Shown here piece by piece: positions 52,348-60,869 of a DNA stretch of 64,000 bases. The translations under genes were made by a program, and so were the position numbers. The stretch lies in assembly GCF_016805305.1 (NCBI RefSeq), contig NZ_JAERQN010000009.1, positions 1 to 64,000 on the forward strand, given 5' to 3'. Position 1 is the stretch's first letter. Each line of letters opens with the position of its first letter. This DNA comes from Falsiroseomonas ponticola (GTDB taxonomy: Bacteria; Pseudomonadota; Alphaproteobacteria; Acetobacterales; Acetobacteraceae). Under the pieces are notes generated by a model. The model was given only the letters and a program-made list of their open reading frames with translations, did not search any database and was not told the DNA's origin.

Positions 52348-53616
52348 ATGACCGATCCCAGCCGCCTGACCGCCACCGAGGCCGCCCGCGCCATCGCCGC
52401 GGGCCGCCTCTCCCCCGCCGCGCTCATGGAAGCCTGCCTGGCCCGGGCGGCGGAGCGGGAGGGCACGACCCGCGCCTTCGCCTGGCTCGACGCTGGCGCC
52501 GCCCGCCGCGCCGCGGCCGCCGCGCGGCCGGGCGCGCTCCATGGCATCCCCTTCGGCGTGAAGGATGTGCTGGACACGGCGGACCTGCCGACCGGCTATG
52601 GCAGCCCGATCTGGACCGGCCACCGCCCGCGGGGCGACAGCGCGGCGGTCGCCGCGGCGCGGGCGGCCGGCGGCGTCATCATGGGCAAGACCGTCACCAC
52701 GGAATTCGCCACCCGCAATCCCGGCGCCACCACCAACCCGCACAACGCTGCCCATACGCCGGGCGGCTCCTCCTCCGGCTCTGCCGCCGCGGTGGCGGAT
52801 TTCATGCTGCCCATCGCCTTCGGCACCCAGACCGCGGGCAGCATCGTCCGCCCGGCCGCCTATTGCGGCGTGGTCGGCTACAAGCCCTCCTTCGGCACGC
52901 TGCATCGCGGCGGCATGAAGGTCTGCTCCGAAAGCCTCGACACCATCGGCATCATGGCCCGCAGCGTCGCCGATTGCGCGCTGGCCATGGGCGCCATGAC
53001 CGGCCGCGACCTCGGCGACCCCGATGCCAGGCCGGCCCGCGCGCCCCGCCTCGGCCTGACCCTCGGCCACGATGCCTCCTCCGCCACGCCGGAGACGCTG
53101 GCCCTGCTGGACCGCGCGGCGGAAGCCGCCCGGCGCGCGGGGGCGGAGGTGGTGCCCTTCGCCCTGCCGCCGGAGCTGCCGCGCGCGGCCGCGCTGCATG
53201 GCCACATGATGAACATGGAGACGCGCCAGGCGCTGGCCTGGGAATACGCGCAGGCCCGCCCGCAGCTTTCCGCCGTGCTGCTGGACCGGCTCGACTGGTC
53301 CGGCACCCAGCCGCCCGCGATGCTGGAGGAGGCGCGCGCCGCCGCCGCCGCCGCCCGCGCCGCCTTCGCGAGTGCCACCCAGGGCCTCGATGCCATCCTG
53401 ACGCCCTCCGCCCCCGGCGAGGCGCCGGAGGGGCTGAGCTACACCGGCGACGCCACCTTCAACCTGCTCTGGACCCTGCTCTGGGGCCCGAACGTCACGG
53501 TGCCCGTCGCGACCGGCCCGAAGGGCCTGCCGATGGGCGTGCAGCTGGCGGGCCGGATCGGGGAGGATGCGGGCGTGCTGGCCGTGGCGCGCTGGGTGCA
53601 GGCGGCGATGGGGTAG
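52348..53616 (+). CDS. Amidase signature family enzyme
   Basis: This 422-residue hydrolase of the amidase signature family has the catalytic triad positions: Lys72 (FGVKD), the cis-Ser region in GGSSSGSAAAVA (141-145) and the nucleophile Ser165 (GTQTAGSIVRPA). The C-terminal part has LTPSAPGEAPEGLSYTGD and TVPVATGPKGLPMGVQLAG. It hydrolyses amides; the physiological substrate (for example an aryl or aliphatic amide) is unknown. It is monocistronic, divergent from the preceding unknown gene. Confidence 0.93.
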   Translation: MTDPSRLTATEAARAIAAGRLSPAALMEACLARAAEREGTTRAFAWLDAGAARRAAAAARPGALHGIPFGVKDVLDTADLPTGYGSPIWTGHRPRGDSAAVAAARAAGGVIMGKTVTTEFATRNPGATTNPHNAAHTPGGSSSGSAAAVADFMLPIAFGTQTAGSIVRPAAYCGVVGYKPSFGTLHRGGMKVCSESLDTIGIMARSVADCALAMGAMTGRDLGDPDARPARAPRLGLTLGHDASSATPETLALLDRAAEAARRAGAEVVPFALPPELPRAAALHGHMMNMETRQALAWEYAQARPQLSAVLLDRLDWSGTQPPAMLEEARAAAAAARAAFASATQGLDAILTPSAPGEAPEGLSYTGDATFNLLWTLLWGPNVTVPVATGPKGLPMGVQLAGRIGEDAGVLAVARWVQAAMG

Positions 53617-53702
53617 GGGGGGGGCGCACGCCGCCTCCCGCCCTCCCGCCCCGCGGCCCCGCATCAACCAGCGCTAGCGTCGAAACGACCTGATATCGTT
53701 AA

Positions 53703-53723
53703 AATGCAAACCCAGGTTGCATT
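53703..53723. promoter_or_regulatory. Inverted repeat upstream of the RTX gene (candidate operator)
   Basis: AATGCAA and TTGCATT form a 7-base inverted repeat with a 7-base spacer, ending 18 bases before the RTX start codon in an AT-richer stretch. Its position suits a transcription-factor site or a leader hairpin. The regulator is unknown. Confidence 0.5.
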
Positions 53724-53741
53724 CCAGCGGTAGGGGTCGTC

Positions 53742-55814
53742 ATGACGGTGCTGATCGGAACAAGCAGGCGCGATACCCTCATCGGCAGCGGGGACGCCGA
53801 TACGATCGATGGCGGCGGCGGCCCCGATCTGCTCATCGGCCTCGGCGGCGCGGATGTGCTGCGGGGCGGCAGTGGGGACGACACCTTCCGCATCACCACC
53901 GCCACCGACCTGGCGCTGGGGGAGGTGATCGCCGGCGCGTCCGGCTGGGACGTGATCGATATCGCCGCGATGGAGGTCGCCGACCTCACGCTCGCGACCA
54001 TCTCCGGCATCGACGAGCTCGTCTCCGCCGCCGCGGTCACGCGGGTCGGCATCGCCCAGCTTGATGCGCTGCGGGAGATCACGCTGACCGCCACCCTGCC
54101 CGGCGTGATCGAGATCGTCGGCGGCGGCTCGGCCAATCTCAGCGACCTCGGCTACCTCCAGGCCCGTTTCCGCACCGCGGCGGAGGGCAACAGCCTGAAT
54201 TTCGCCCTGGTCGGCTTCGCCATCTCGGTCGAGGGCCAGGGCGGCGCGGATCGCGTCGTCGCGGGCACCGTGTCCAGCACCATCGATGGCGGCGGCGGGA
54301 ATGACACCCTGATCGGCAGCCGCGGGGCGGATTCGCTGGTCGGCGGCGCGGGGAACGACAAGCTCCACGGCTCCTCCAGCGCGACCCGGCACGATGGCCA
54401 CGACACCCTGGATGGCGGCACGGGCGACGATACGATGTATGGCGGCGCCGGCAACGACCTGTATCGCATCGACAGCACCGCCGACCGGTACGTGGAGGCG
54501 GAGGCCGGCGGGACCGACACGGTGGAGAGCAGCGTCTCCCACGTCCTGCGGGCGGAGGTCGAGGTGCTGACGCTGGTCGGCCTGGCGGCCATCGACGGCA
54601 GCGGCAATGCGCTCGACAACATCATCACCGGCAACGAGGCCGCCAACCGCATCAATGGCAGGGACGGCGCCGATACGCTTGCCGGCGGCGGCGGCCAGGA
54701 TACGCTGTCCGGCGGCGCCGGCAATGACCTGCTCTGGGCGAGCGAGGGCATCGACCATCTGCTGGGCGGCGATGGTGACGACGTCATCGACGCCCTCGGC
54801 CATGCGGTCGGTCGCGTCGATGCCGGGGCGGGTGATGACACGGTCACGCTCCGCGCCGCCGTCCCCGCTGGCGTCGTCATCCGGGGCGGCACCGGCACGG
54901 ACCGGCTGATCGTCTATGGGGACGCGCTCCCATCACTCGCCTCCGCCAGGATCTCCGGCTTCGAAGCGCTGCAGAGCAACGGCAGCCTGACCAGGATCCA
55001 GCTGACCGCCGCGCAACTGGACAGTTTCAGCCTCATCGAAAGCGCGGATATCCAGACCACGACCGGCGGCACCATCGACCTGCGCGGCGCGAGCTTCGTC
55101 TCCAACGTCGAGATCTATCTGGCCAATGCGAGCACGTCGCTCGATCTCACCGGCAGCACCGGGGCTGTCTTGATCTACGGCGGTGCCGGCAATGACCTCC
55201 TGACCATCGGCAGCGTCGGCACGCGTATTCGCGGCGGCGATGGCGCGGATACCATACAGGGGGGACTTGGGCGGGATACCTTGTATGGCCAGGGCGACAA
55301 CGATCTGCTGACCGGCGCCGGGGGACGCGACTCCCTCTTCGGCGGCGCGGGCGCCGATACGGTCGATGGCGGCGACGACGACGATCTGCTGTACGGCGAC
55401 TCCGGTGAAGGCACCGGGAACGATTCGCTGTCCGGCGGCGCGGGCGACGACGGGCTCCTCGGCGAAGGCGGGGCCGATACGCTGGATGGCGGCGCGGGCA
55501 GCGATGAACTGTCCGGCGGCGCCGGCGCCGATATCTTCGTCCTGGCGGCAGGTGAGGAAGGCGAGGACATCATCGCCGACTTCACCCGCGAGGATGGCGA
55601 CCGCATCGCGCTTTCCCTGGATCTGCGCGTGGGCACCTTCGCCTACCTCGGAAGCGCGACCTTCACCGGCGGCGGCAATTCGGAAGCGCGCTACGCCGGC
55701 GATGGCCTGATGCAGGTGGACCTGGACGGCGACGCCGCCGCCGATCTCGCCTTCTCCGTCACCGGCCTCACCGCCGCCAACCAGATGAGCGCGGCCGACT
55801 TCGTCTGGATCTGA
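53742..55814 (+). CDS. Large RTX-type calcium-binding secreted protein
   Basis: This 690-residue acidic protein is built mostly of GGxGxD-type nonapeptide repeats (for example GGGGPDLLIGLGGADVLRGG and GGAGNDLYRI) in several blocks at the start, about residues 180-250, 295-370 and 470-615. Between them lie two regions rich in beta-strand pattern (about 60-175 and 375-460). There is no N-terminal signal; the C-terminus (FTREDGDRIALSL and DGLMQVDLDGDAAADLAFSV) fits a type I secretion tail. Repeats fold into calcium-bound beta-rolls outside the cell. No catalytic motif is visible, so an adhesin or surface-layer role is possible. No type I secretion genes are adjacent. Confidence 0.88.
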   Translation: MTVLIGTSRRDTLIGSGDADTIDGGGGPDLLIGLGGADVLRGGSGDDTFRITTATDLALGEVIAGASGWDVIDIAAMEVADLTLATISGIDELVSAAAVTRVGIAQLDALREITLTATLPGVIEIVGGGSANLSDLGYLQARFRTAAEGNSLNFALVGFAISVEGQGGADRVVAGTVSSTIDGGGGNDTLIGSRGADSLVGGAGNDKLHGSSSATRHDGHDTLDGGTGDDTMYGGAGNDLYRIDSTADRYVEAEAGGTDTVESSVSHVLRAEVEVLTLVGLAAIDGSGNALDNIITGNEAANRINGRDGADTLAGGGGQDTLSGGAGNDLLWASEGIDHLLGGDGDDVIDALGHAVGRVDAGAGDDTVTLRAAVPAGVVIRGGTGTDRLIVYGDALPSLASARISGFEALQSNGSLTRIQLTAAQLDSFSLIESADIQTTTGGTIDLRGASFVSNVEIYLANASTSLDLTGSTGAVLIYGGAGNDLLTIGSVGTRIRGGDGADTIQGGLGRDTLYGQGDNDLLTGAGGRDSLFGGAGADTVDGGDDDDLLYGDSGEGTGNDSLSGGAGDDGLLGEGGADTLDGGAGSDELSGGAGADIFVLAAGEEGEDIIADFTREDGDRIALSLDLRVGTFAYLGSATFTGGGNSEARYAGDGLMQVDLDGDAAADLAFSVTGLTAANQMSAADFVWI

Positions 55815-56224
55815 GCCCGCCGCAGCGCGCCAGCGGCCCGGGCAGGATGCCGCGTCCAAGGGCCGGCGGGATCGCGATTGCCCGCCGCCCGCGCCAGGGC
55901 GCGATGCCGCCGGCGCGCGATGCCGCCGGCGCGCCGATCGATCCTGGCCACGAAGGCGCGGCAGCCGATGGCGATGACCGCAACCGCGCGGGGGCTGGCG
56001 CGAAGGCGAAGCCGGGGCGCAGGTCCCTGCGCCGGATGAGCGATCCTCAGCCTGCCGGCCGCAGCGCGCCAACGGCGGCCAGGACTGTCCTGCCGCCTAG
56101 CGCCACGCCAATGCTCGTCCCTGCATCCCGCTTCCTGCCCGCGCGGCCGGATGATCCGGGAATCCAACGGAACGGATCGCCGCGATGAACCGGCGCAGGG
56201 TGGAGGGGAGGCGCGCCGCTGCCC
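55815..56224. other. Non-coding gap after the RTX gene with repeated elements
   Basis: No convincing gene lies in these about 410 bases. Right after the RTX stop there is a weak stem region (CCGC-AGCGCGCCA-GCGG at about 55820-55836) that may terminate transcription. A closely similar block (CCGCAGCGCGCCAACGGC) recurs near 56059-56076. A perfect tandem pair of the 16-base unit GCGCGATGCCGCCGGC lies at 55899-55930. I see no insertion-sequence ends. Confidence 0.4.
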
Positions 56225-57853
56225 TCACGCCGCCTCCCGCACCCCCAGCCGCGCCAGCCCGCCTTCCAGCGCCGCCTGCGCCGCCGGCGCCATCGCCAGG
56301 AAGCGCAGCCGCAGCGCCTCGCCGGTCGCGGCGTCCTCCGCCTGCAGCACCTCCGCCCGCAGCGCCAGGCCCGGCGCCACGCCATCGGCCAGCAGCGTCA
56401 CCGTGCTGCCCGCCGGCACCGGCGGCGCGCCGGGCTGGAAGCGGCAGCCGCCCAGCGAGATATCCGCCAGCACCGCCGCCGCGGGCCCTTCCGGCGCGCC
56501 GCTGTCGATCCGCACGGGCAGCGGCTTCGCCAGGCGCGGATGGGCGCGGCGCTGCGCCTCCGGCGCCGATTCCCGCACCGCCCGCACCAGGTTGCGGCGC
56601 AATTCGCCAACCCCCGTGCGGGCATCGCTGGCCGCGGCATTCACCTGCATCGCACGCTCCACCGCGCCCGATGTCTCCGTCGCCACGATGTCGATGCGCT
56701 GCGTCACGGCATCGGTCGCGCTCGTCGTCTCCGACACGGATTGCACGATGCGGCGCGTCGCCTCGCTCTGCCGTTCCATCGCCACGGCGATGGCGGCGGC
56801 CGCGGCATCCACCTCCGCCACCGCATCCGCCATGTCGCCCACCACCGTCACGGCGCGCGTCGTGGCCTGCGTCACCTCCTCCACCTGGCGGGCGATCTCG
56901 GTGGTGGCCTTGGCGGTCTCCGCTGCCAGGCTCTTCACCTCGTTCGCCACCACGGCGAAGCCCTTGCCGGCCTCGCCCGCGCGCGCGGCCTCGATCGTCG
57001 CGTTCAGCGCCAGCAGGTTGGTCTGCCCCGCGATGCCCGCGATCAGCCGCGCCACGCCGCCGATGCGCTCCACCTCCTGCGCCAGGGCGTCGATGCTCTC
57101 CCGCCCCTGGGTGCCGCTGCGGCTGGCGCGGCCGGTGGCGTTCGTCGCCTCCCCGATCCGGGCGCTGATCTCGCCGATCGCGGCGCTCAGATCCTCGGTC
57201 GCCGCCGCCACCGCCTCCACGTTCCGCAGCGCCGCCGCCGCGGCATCGGCCACATCCGCGCAATTGACGGAAACGGTCGCGGCGGAGCCCGCCATCGCCT
57301 CGGCCTCGTCCGCCATGCGGTCCATGCTGCGCGCCACCAGGTCCACCGCCGCGCCGGTCGCCGTCTCCACCCGGTCCGCCATGTCCCGGATCGCCTCGCC
57401 CCGCGCCGCATCCGCGGCCAGGCGGGCGGCGGCCTCGCTCTCCCGCCCCGCGGCCTCGTCCCGCAGCCGCGCCTGCAGGGCCAGCAGCGCCCGCGCGGCA
57501 TCGCCCCATTCGTCGCGCCGCGCGCCGTCCGGGATGGCTTCCTCGAGCCGCCCGGCGGAGAGCCCGCAGAGGCTCCGCGCCAGGCCCCGCACCCGCCGCG
57601 CGACGATCCACCCGGCCAGCCAGGCCAGCGCCAGCCCCGCCAGCGGCAGCGCCACCAGCAGCACCGCCAGCATCGCCCGCGCCTCCGCCGCGCCCGGCCC
57701 CTCCAGCTGCCCCTGGACGTAGCCAAGGGCGAGCAGAACGGGCAGCAGCCCGGCCCCGCCCAGCAGCAGGAAGCGGGCGGCGATGCCGGCCCTCAGCCCA
57801 TCGGGGCCGGAAAGGCCGCCATGGGGCAGGCCAGGATCCTTGTGGTTCATCAT
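56225..57853 (-). CDS. Methyl-accepting chemotaxis protein with canonical PilZ domain
   Basis: This 542-residue receptor has two adjacent membrane segments (FLLLGGAGLLPVLLALGYV and MLAVLLVALPLAGLALAWLAG) with only about 20 residues between them, so it has almost no periplasmic sensor. Then come HAMP-like helices, the signalling hairpin with tip GIAGQTNLLALNATIEAARA, and a C-terminal PilZ domain containing RAHPR (RxxxR) and DISLGG (DxSxxG), the c-di-GMP-binding pattern. It may link c-di-GMP to chemotaxis-type signalling. The ATG at 57853 has a GAAGG about 8 bases upstream. Confidence 0.9.
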   Translation of the reverse strand: MMNHKDPGLPHGGLSGPDGLRAGIAARFLLLGGAGLLPVLLALGYVQGQLEGPGAAEARAMLAVLLVALPLAGLALAWLAGWIVARRVRGLARSLCGLSAGRLEEAIPDGARRDEWGDAARALLALQARLRDEAAGRESEAAARLAADAARGEAIRDMADRVETATGAAVDLVARSMDRMADEAEAMAGSAATVSVNCADVADAAAAALRNVEAVAAATEDLSAAIGEISARIGEATNATGRASRSGTQGRESIDALAQEVERIGGVARLIAGIAGQTNLLALNATIEAARAGEAGKGFAVVANEVKSLAAETAKATTEIARQVEEVTQATTRAVTVVGDMADAVAEVDAAAAAIAVAMERQSEATRRIVQSVSETTSATDAVTQRIDIVATETSGAVERAMQVNAAASDARTGVGELRRNLVRAVRESAPEAQRRAHPRLAKPLPVRIDSGAPEGPAAAVLADISLGGCRFQPGAPPVPAGSTVTLLADGVAPGLALRAEVLQAEDAATGEALRLRFLAMAPAAQAALEGGLARLGVREAA

Positions 57854-57953
57854 CGGCAACCTTCGGCGCGCGGGGAGGCACCCGATGCGGGGCGCGCGCA
57901 CCGCCAGCGTGCCGCCAAAGGATTGAGCCTCCGTTAGGGGCTGTCCGGCCCTG

Positions 57954-57975
57954 CCGGCGGGCGGTGACCCGCCGG
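57954..57975. promoter_or_regulatory. Hairpin in the divergent region between two chemoreceptor genes
   Basis: CCGGCGGG pairs with CCCGCCGG across a 6-base loop in the 228-base region between the divergent chemoreceptor genes. The region also holds their promoters, which cannot be placed by eye. Confidence 0.4.
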
Positions 57976-58081
57976 GCCGGTGCCGCCGCGCCGCTGGATG
58001 AATCCGATCCGCGGGTTAAGCCCGCCGTAATCAATCGGCCCGTAGAGGCAACGGGCGGCCCCGCGCCGCAGGAGAAACGCC

Positions 58082-59548
58082 ATGTTCATCCGTCCCGCCC
58101 GCGCCGATGGCTCGACCGCGCGGCTCGCCGCGCTCGATTGCCTGCGCGCCAAGATCATGATCGCCGACGCCGACCTGAACATCACCTACATGAACCAGGC
58201 GGTCACGGCGATGATGGCCGAGGCGGAGGAGGAGCTGAAACGCGAACTCCCGCGCTTCAGCATGGCGACGCTGATCGGCAGCAACATCGACGTCTTCCAC
58301 AAGACGCCCGACCACCAGCGCCGCATGCTGGCCAACCTCGACAAGCCGCACGCCGCCACCATCGCCATCGGCAGCCGCGCCTTCGACCTGCTGGTGACGC
58401 CGCTGATGGAAGCCGGCCGCCGCACCGGCTTCGTGGTGGAGTGGGAGGACGCCCATCACCGCCTGCTGAACCTGGACTACGCCGCGCAGATCGCCGCCAT
58501 CGGCCGCGCCCAGGCCGTCATCGAATTCACCGTGGACGGCACCATCCTGAAGGCGAACGACAATTTCCTCGCCCTCATGGGCTACCGGGAGGAGGAGCTC
58601 CGGGGCCAGCACCACCGGATCTTCGTGGAGGAGGCGACCGCGCGCTCCGCCGACTATGCCAGCTTCTGGGCCGGCCTCGCCTCCGGCAAGCCTATCACGG
58701 CCCAGGGCCGCCGCATCGCCAAGGGCGGCCGCGTCGTCTGGATCGAGGGCTCCTACAACCCCATCCTCGACCATCGCGGCCAGGTCACGAAGGTGGTGAA
58801 GTTCGCCTCCGACGTCACCGCGCAGAAGGAACTGCTGGCCCGGCTGAAGGTCTATATCGACAGCATCGACACCGCCGTCGGCCGCTCCAACCGTGAAGCC
58901 GATGCCGCCCGCGCCGCCGCCGGCACCGCGACGGGGGATGTGCAATCCGTGGCCGGCAACGCGGAAGCGCTCGCCGCCTCCATCAACGCCATCGCCGGCA
59001 ACATGGAAACCTCCCGCGCCGCCACGGATGCCGCCTTCGCCCAGGCGGAGGCCGTGGGCACGGACACCCAGGCGCTTGCCAGCGCCGCGCAATCCATGGG
59101 CGGCATCGTCGCGCTGATCCGCGACATCGCCAGCCAGATCAACCTCCTCTCCCTCAACGCGACGATCGAGGCCGCGCGCGCCGGGGAGGCCGGCAAGGGC
59201 TTCTCCGTCGTGGCCAGCGAGGTGAAGAACCTCGCCGTCCAGGCCGCCCGCGCGACGGAGCAGATCACGAAGGAGATCGATGGCCTCCAGGCCCGCTCCG
59301 CCAGTGTCGCCAAGGCCATGGCCGCGATCCAGGGCCAGGTGACGACGGTGCGGGAGGAAGTCTCCCGCGCCGCCGGCGCCGTCACCGAACAGGCCAGCGT
59401 GACGCAGGAGATGTCGGCCAGCGCCCAATCCGCCGCCAGCGCCGTCTCCTCCGTGCTGTCGAGCGTGGAGGAGATCGCGACCGCGGTGCGCGACGTCTCC
59501 GGCGCCGTGGGCCAGACGATGGAGGCCGCGCAGGCGCTGGTCAGGTAG
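58082..59548 (+). CDS. Soluble chemoreceptor with two PAS domains
   Basis: This 488-residue cytoplasmic methyl-accepting protein has no membrane helix. The first PAS-like domain (about 25-120) includes MIADADLNITYMNQAVTAMM and HKTPDHQRRML. The second, canonical PAS (about 135-260) has VIEFTVDGTILKANDNFLALMGYREEELRGQHHRIF and the PAC end WIEGSYNPILDHRGQVTKVV. The signalling hairpin has its tip at DIASQINLLSLNATIEAARA. It probably senses an internal signal such as redox state or flavin/heme ligand. It ends overlapping the convergent regulator gene by 8 bases. Confidence 0.9.
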   Translation: MFIRPARADGSTARLAALDCLRAKIMIADADLNITYMNQAVTAMMAEAEEELKRELPRFSMATLIGSNIDVFHKTPDHQRRMLANLDKPHAATIAIGSRAFDLLVTPLMEAGRRTGFVVEWEDAHHRLLNLDYAAQIAAIGRAQAVIEFTVDGTILKANDNFLALMGYREEELRGQHHRIFVEEATARSADYASFWAGLASGKPITAQGRRIAKGGRVVWIEGSYNPILDHRGQVTKVVKFASDVTAQKELLARLKVYIDSIDTAVGRSNREADAARAAAGTATGDVQSVAGNAEALAASINAIAGNMETSRAATDAAFAQAEAVGTDTQALASAAQSMGGIVALIRDIASQINLLSLNATIEAARAGEAGKGFSVVASEVKNLAVQAARATEQITKEIDGLQARSASVAKAMAAIQGQVTTVREEVSRAAGAVTEQASVTQEMSASAQSAASAVSSVLSSVEEIATAVRDVSGAVGQTMEAAQALVR

Positions 59549-60350
59549 CCAGCGCCCGCAGCGCCGCCGCCGTGGCCTCATCCGCCGGGTAGAAGGCCTC
59601 GATCGCCAGCTCCGCCAGCGTCACCTCCACCGGCGTGCCGAAGACGGTGGTGGTGGAGATCAGCGCCAGCCGCCCCGCCGGCGTGTCCAGCACCAGCGGC
59701 ACGGCGATGCCCCCCGGCACCAGGCCGGGCGAGCCCGCCACGCGGTCCGCCGCGCCCGGCAGCGCGGCAAGCTCCGCCAGCAGCGCCGCCAGCACCGGGT
59801 CCGCCCCCGCCGCCACCTGGCGCCGCAGCCGTTCCAGGATATGCGCCCGCCATTCCCCGGCATTGGCGATCATCGGCAGCAGCCCGCGCGGATGCAGGCT
59901 GAGCCGCAGCACATTCACGGGCGGCGTCAGCAGCGCCCGGTTCGCGACGCCGGCCAGCAGCGGCGCCACCGCCGCATTGGCCGCCAGCATCACCCAGTGC
60001 CGGTCCACCGCCAAGGCGGGGAAGGGGGCATGGGCGCGCAGGATCGCCTCCACCACCTGCCGCGCCGCGCCCAGGGCGGGGTCGTCCAGCCCGCGTTCCG
60101 GGAAGGCCGGCGCATAGCCCGCCGCCAGCAGCAGCGCGTTGCGGTCCCGCAGCGGCACCTCCAGCTCCTCCGCGATGCGCAGCACCATCTCCCGGCTCGG
60201 CGTCGCGCGCCCGCCCTCGACATAGCTGAGGTGCCGCTGGCTGATCCCGGCATCCAGCGACAGCGCCATCTGGCTCAGCCGCCGCCTTTCCCGCCAGGCG
60301 CGGAGCAGGGGGCCAACCTGGGGGGCGGGGATGCGGGGCGAGGTCTGCAT
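59541..60350 (-). CDS. XRE-family regulator with MmyB-like ligand-binding domain
   Basis: This 269-residue transcription regulator has an N-terminal helix-turn-helix (GPLLRAWRERRRLSQMALSLDAGISQRHLSYVEGGRATPSREMVLRIAEEL, about residues 13-63). A MmyB-like C-terminal domain follows, with LAVDRHWVMLAANAAVAPLLAGV, VNVLRLSLHPRGLLPMI and FGTPVEVTLAELAIEAFYPAD. Such regulators are thought to bind a fatty-acid-like ligand. It is divergent from the membrane protein and hydrolase genes, which it probably controls through the 111-base shared region. Confidence 0.92.
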   Translation of the reverse strand: MQTSPRIPAPQVGPLLRAWRERRRLSQMALSLDAGISQRHLSYVEGGRATPSREMVLRIAEELEVPLRDRNALLLAAGYAPAFPERGLDDPALGAARQVVEAILRAHAPFPALAVDRHWVMLAANAAVAPLLAGVANRALLTPPVNVLRLSLHPRGLLPMIANAGEWRAHILERLRRQVAAGADPVLAALLAELAALPGAADRVAGSPGLVPGGIAVPLVLDTPAGRLALISTTTVFGTPVEVTLAELAIEAFYPADEATAAALRALAT

Positions 60351-60461
60351 GCCCGCACCCTACCGCGCGCCCCGGCATCATCACGATAACCTCCCGCGTC
60401 ATCGCCCCGCCGCCCGCCCCGGGTGTTGGCTGCCCCCGTCCCGAACCAGAGGAGGACGAGG

Positions 60462-60869
60462 ATGTTCACCACCAGGCTGCTCCCCACCCGCTTCCTGCGC
60501 CTGTCCCTGCTGGCCGATGCCGCGGCCAGCGGCGCCACCGGCCTGCTGCTGGCCGCCGGCGCGGATGGGCTCGCCGGCCCCTTCGGCCTGCCCGCTGCCC
60601 TGCTGCGCGGCGTGGGGCTGTTCTTCCTGCCCTGGGCCGCGCTGGTCGCCTGGCTCGGCCTCTCCGCCGCGCCGCCGCGCAACGCGGTGCGGGCGGTGGT
60701 GGCGCTGAACCTGGCCTGGGTGGCGGAAAGCGCGCTGGGCGTGGCGCTGCTCGGCGCCACCGCCCTCGGGAACGGCTTCATCGCCTTCCAGGCGCTGGCC
60801 GTGCTGGGCCTCGCCATCGCCCAGGCCGCCGCGCTGCGCCAGGCCCCGCTGCGGGCGGCGCTGGCATGA
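60462..60869 (+). CDS. Four-helix membrane protein of unknown function
   Basis: This 135-residue membrane protein has four hydrophobic segments after a short basic start: LADAAASGATGLLLAAGADGL, GVGLFFLPWAALVAWLGL, VRAVVALNLAWVAESALGVALL and GFIAFQALAVLGLAIAQAAAL. A GGAGGACGAGG site precedes the ATG at 60462. It overlaps the hydrolase gene by 4 bases and shares the regulator's control region. No functional motif was recognised. Confidence 0.8.
   Translation: MFTTRLLPTRFLRLSLLADAAASGATGLLLAAGADGLAGPFGLPAALLRGVGLFFLPWAALVAWLGLSAAPPRNAVRAVVALNLAWVAESALGVALLGATALGNGFIAFQALAVLGLAIAQAAALRQAPLRAALA

Noticed and set aside
52273..53667. Upstream extension of the unknown protein ending at 51775
   Set aside because: The extension is antisense to the amidase gene, which has its full catalytic triad. 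The ATG at 52272 is the reasonable start.
53742..55814. Possible DNA repeat array in the RTX gene
   Set aside because: The periodicity comes from protein nonapeptide repeats with varied codons, in an intact reading frame.
55847..56188. Open frame of 113 codons on the plus strand in the gap after the RTX gene
   Set aside because: The product is Ala/Pro/Arg/Gly-rich without domains, has no ribosome site, and spans the tandem repeat.
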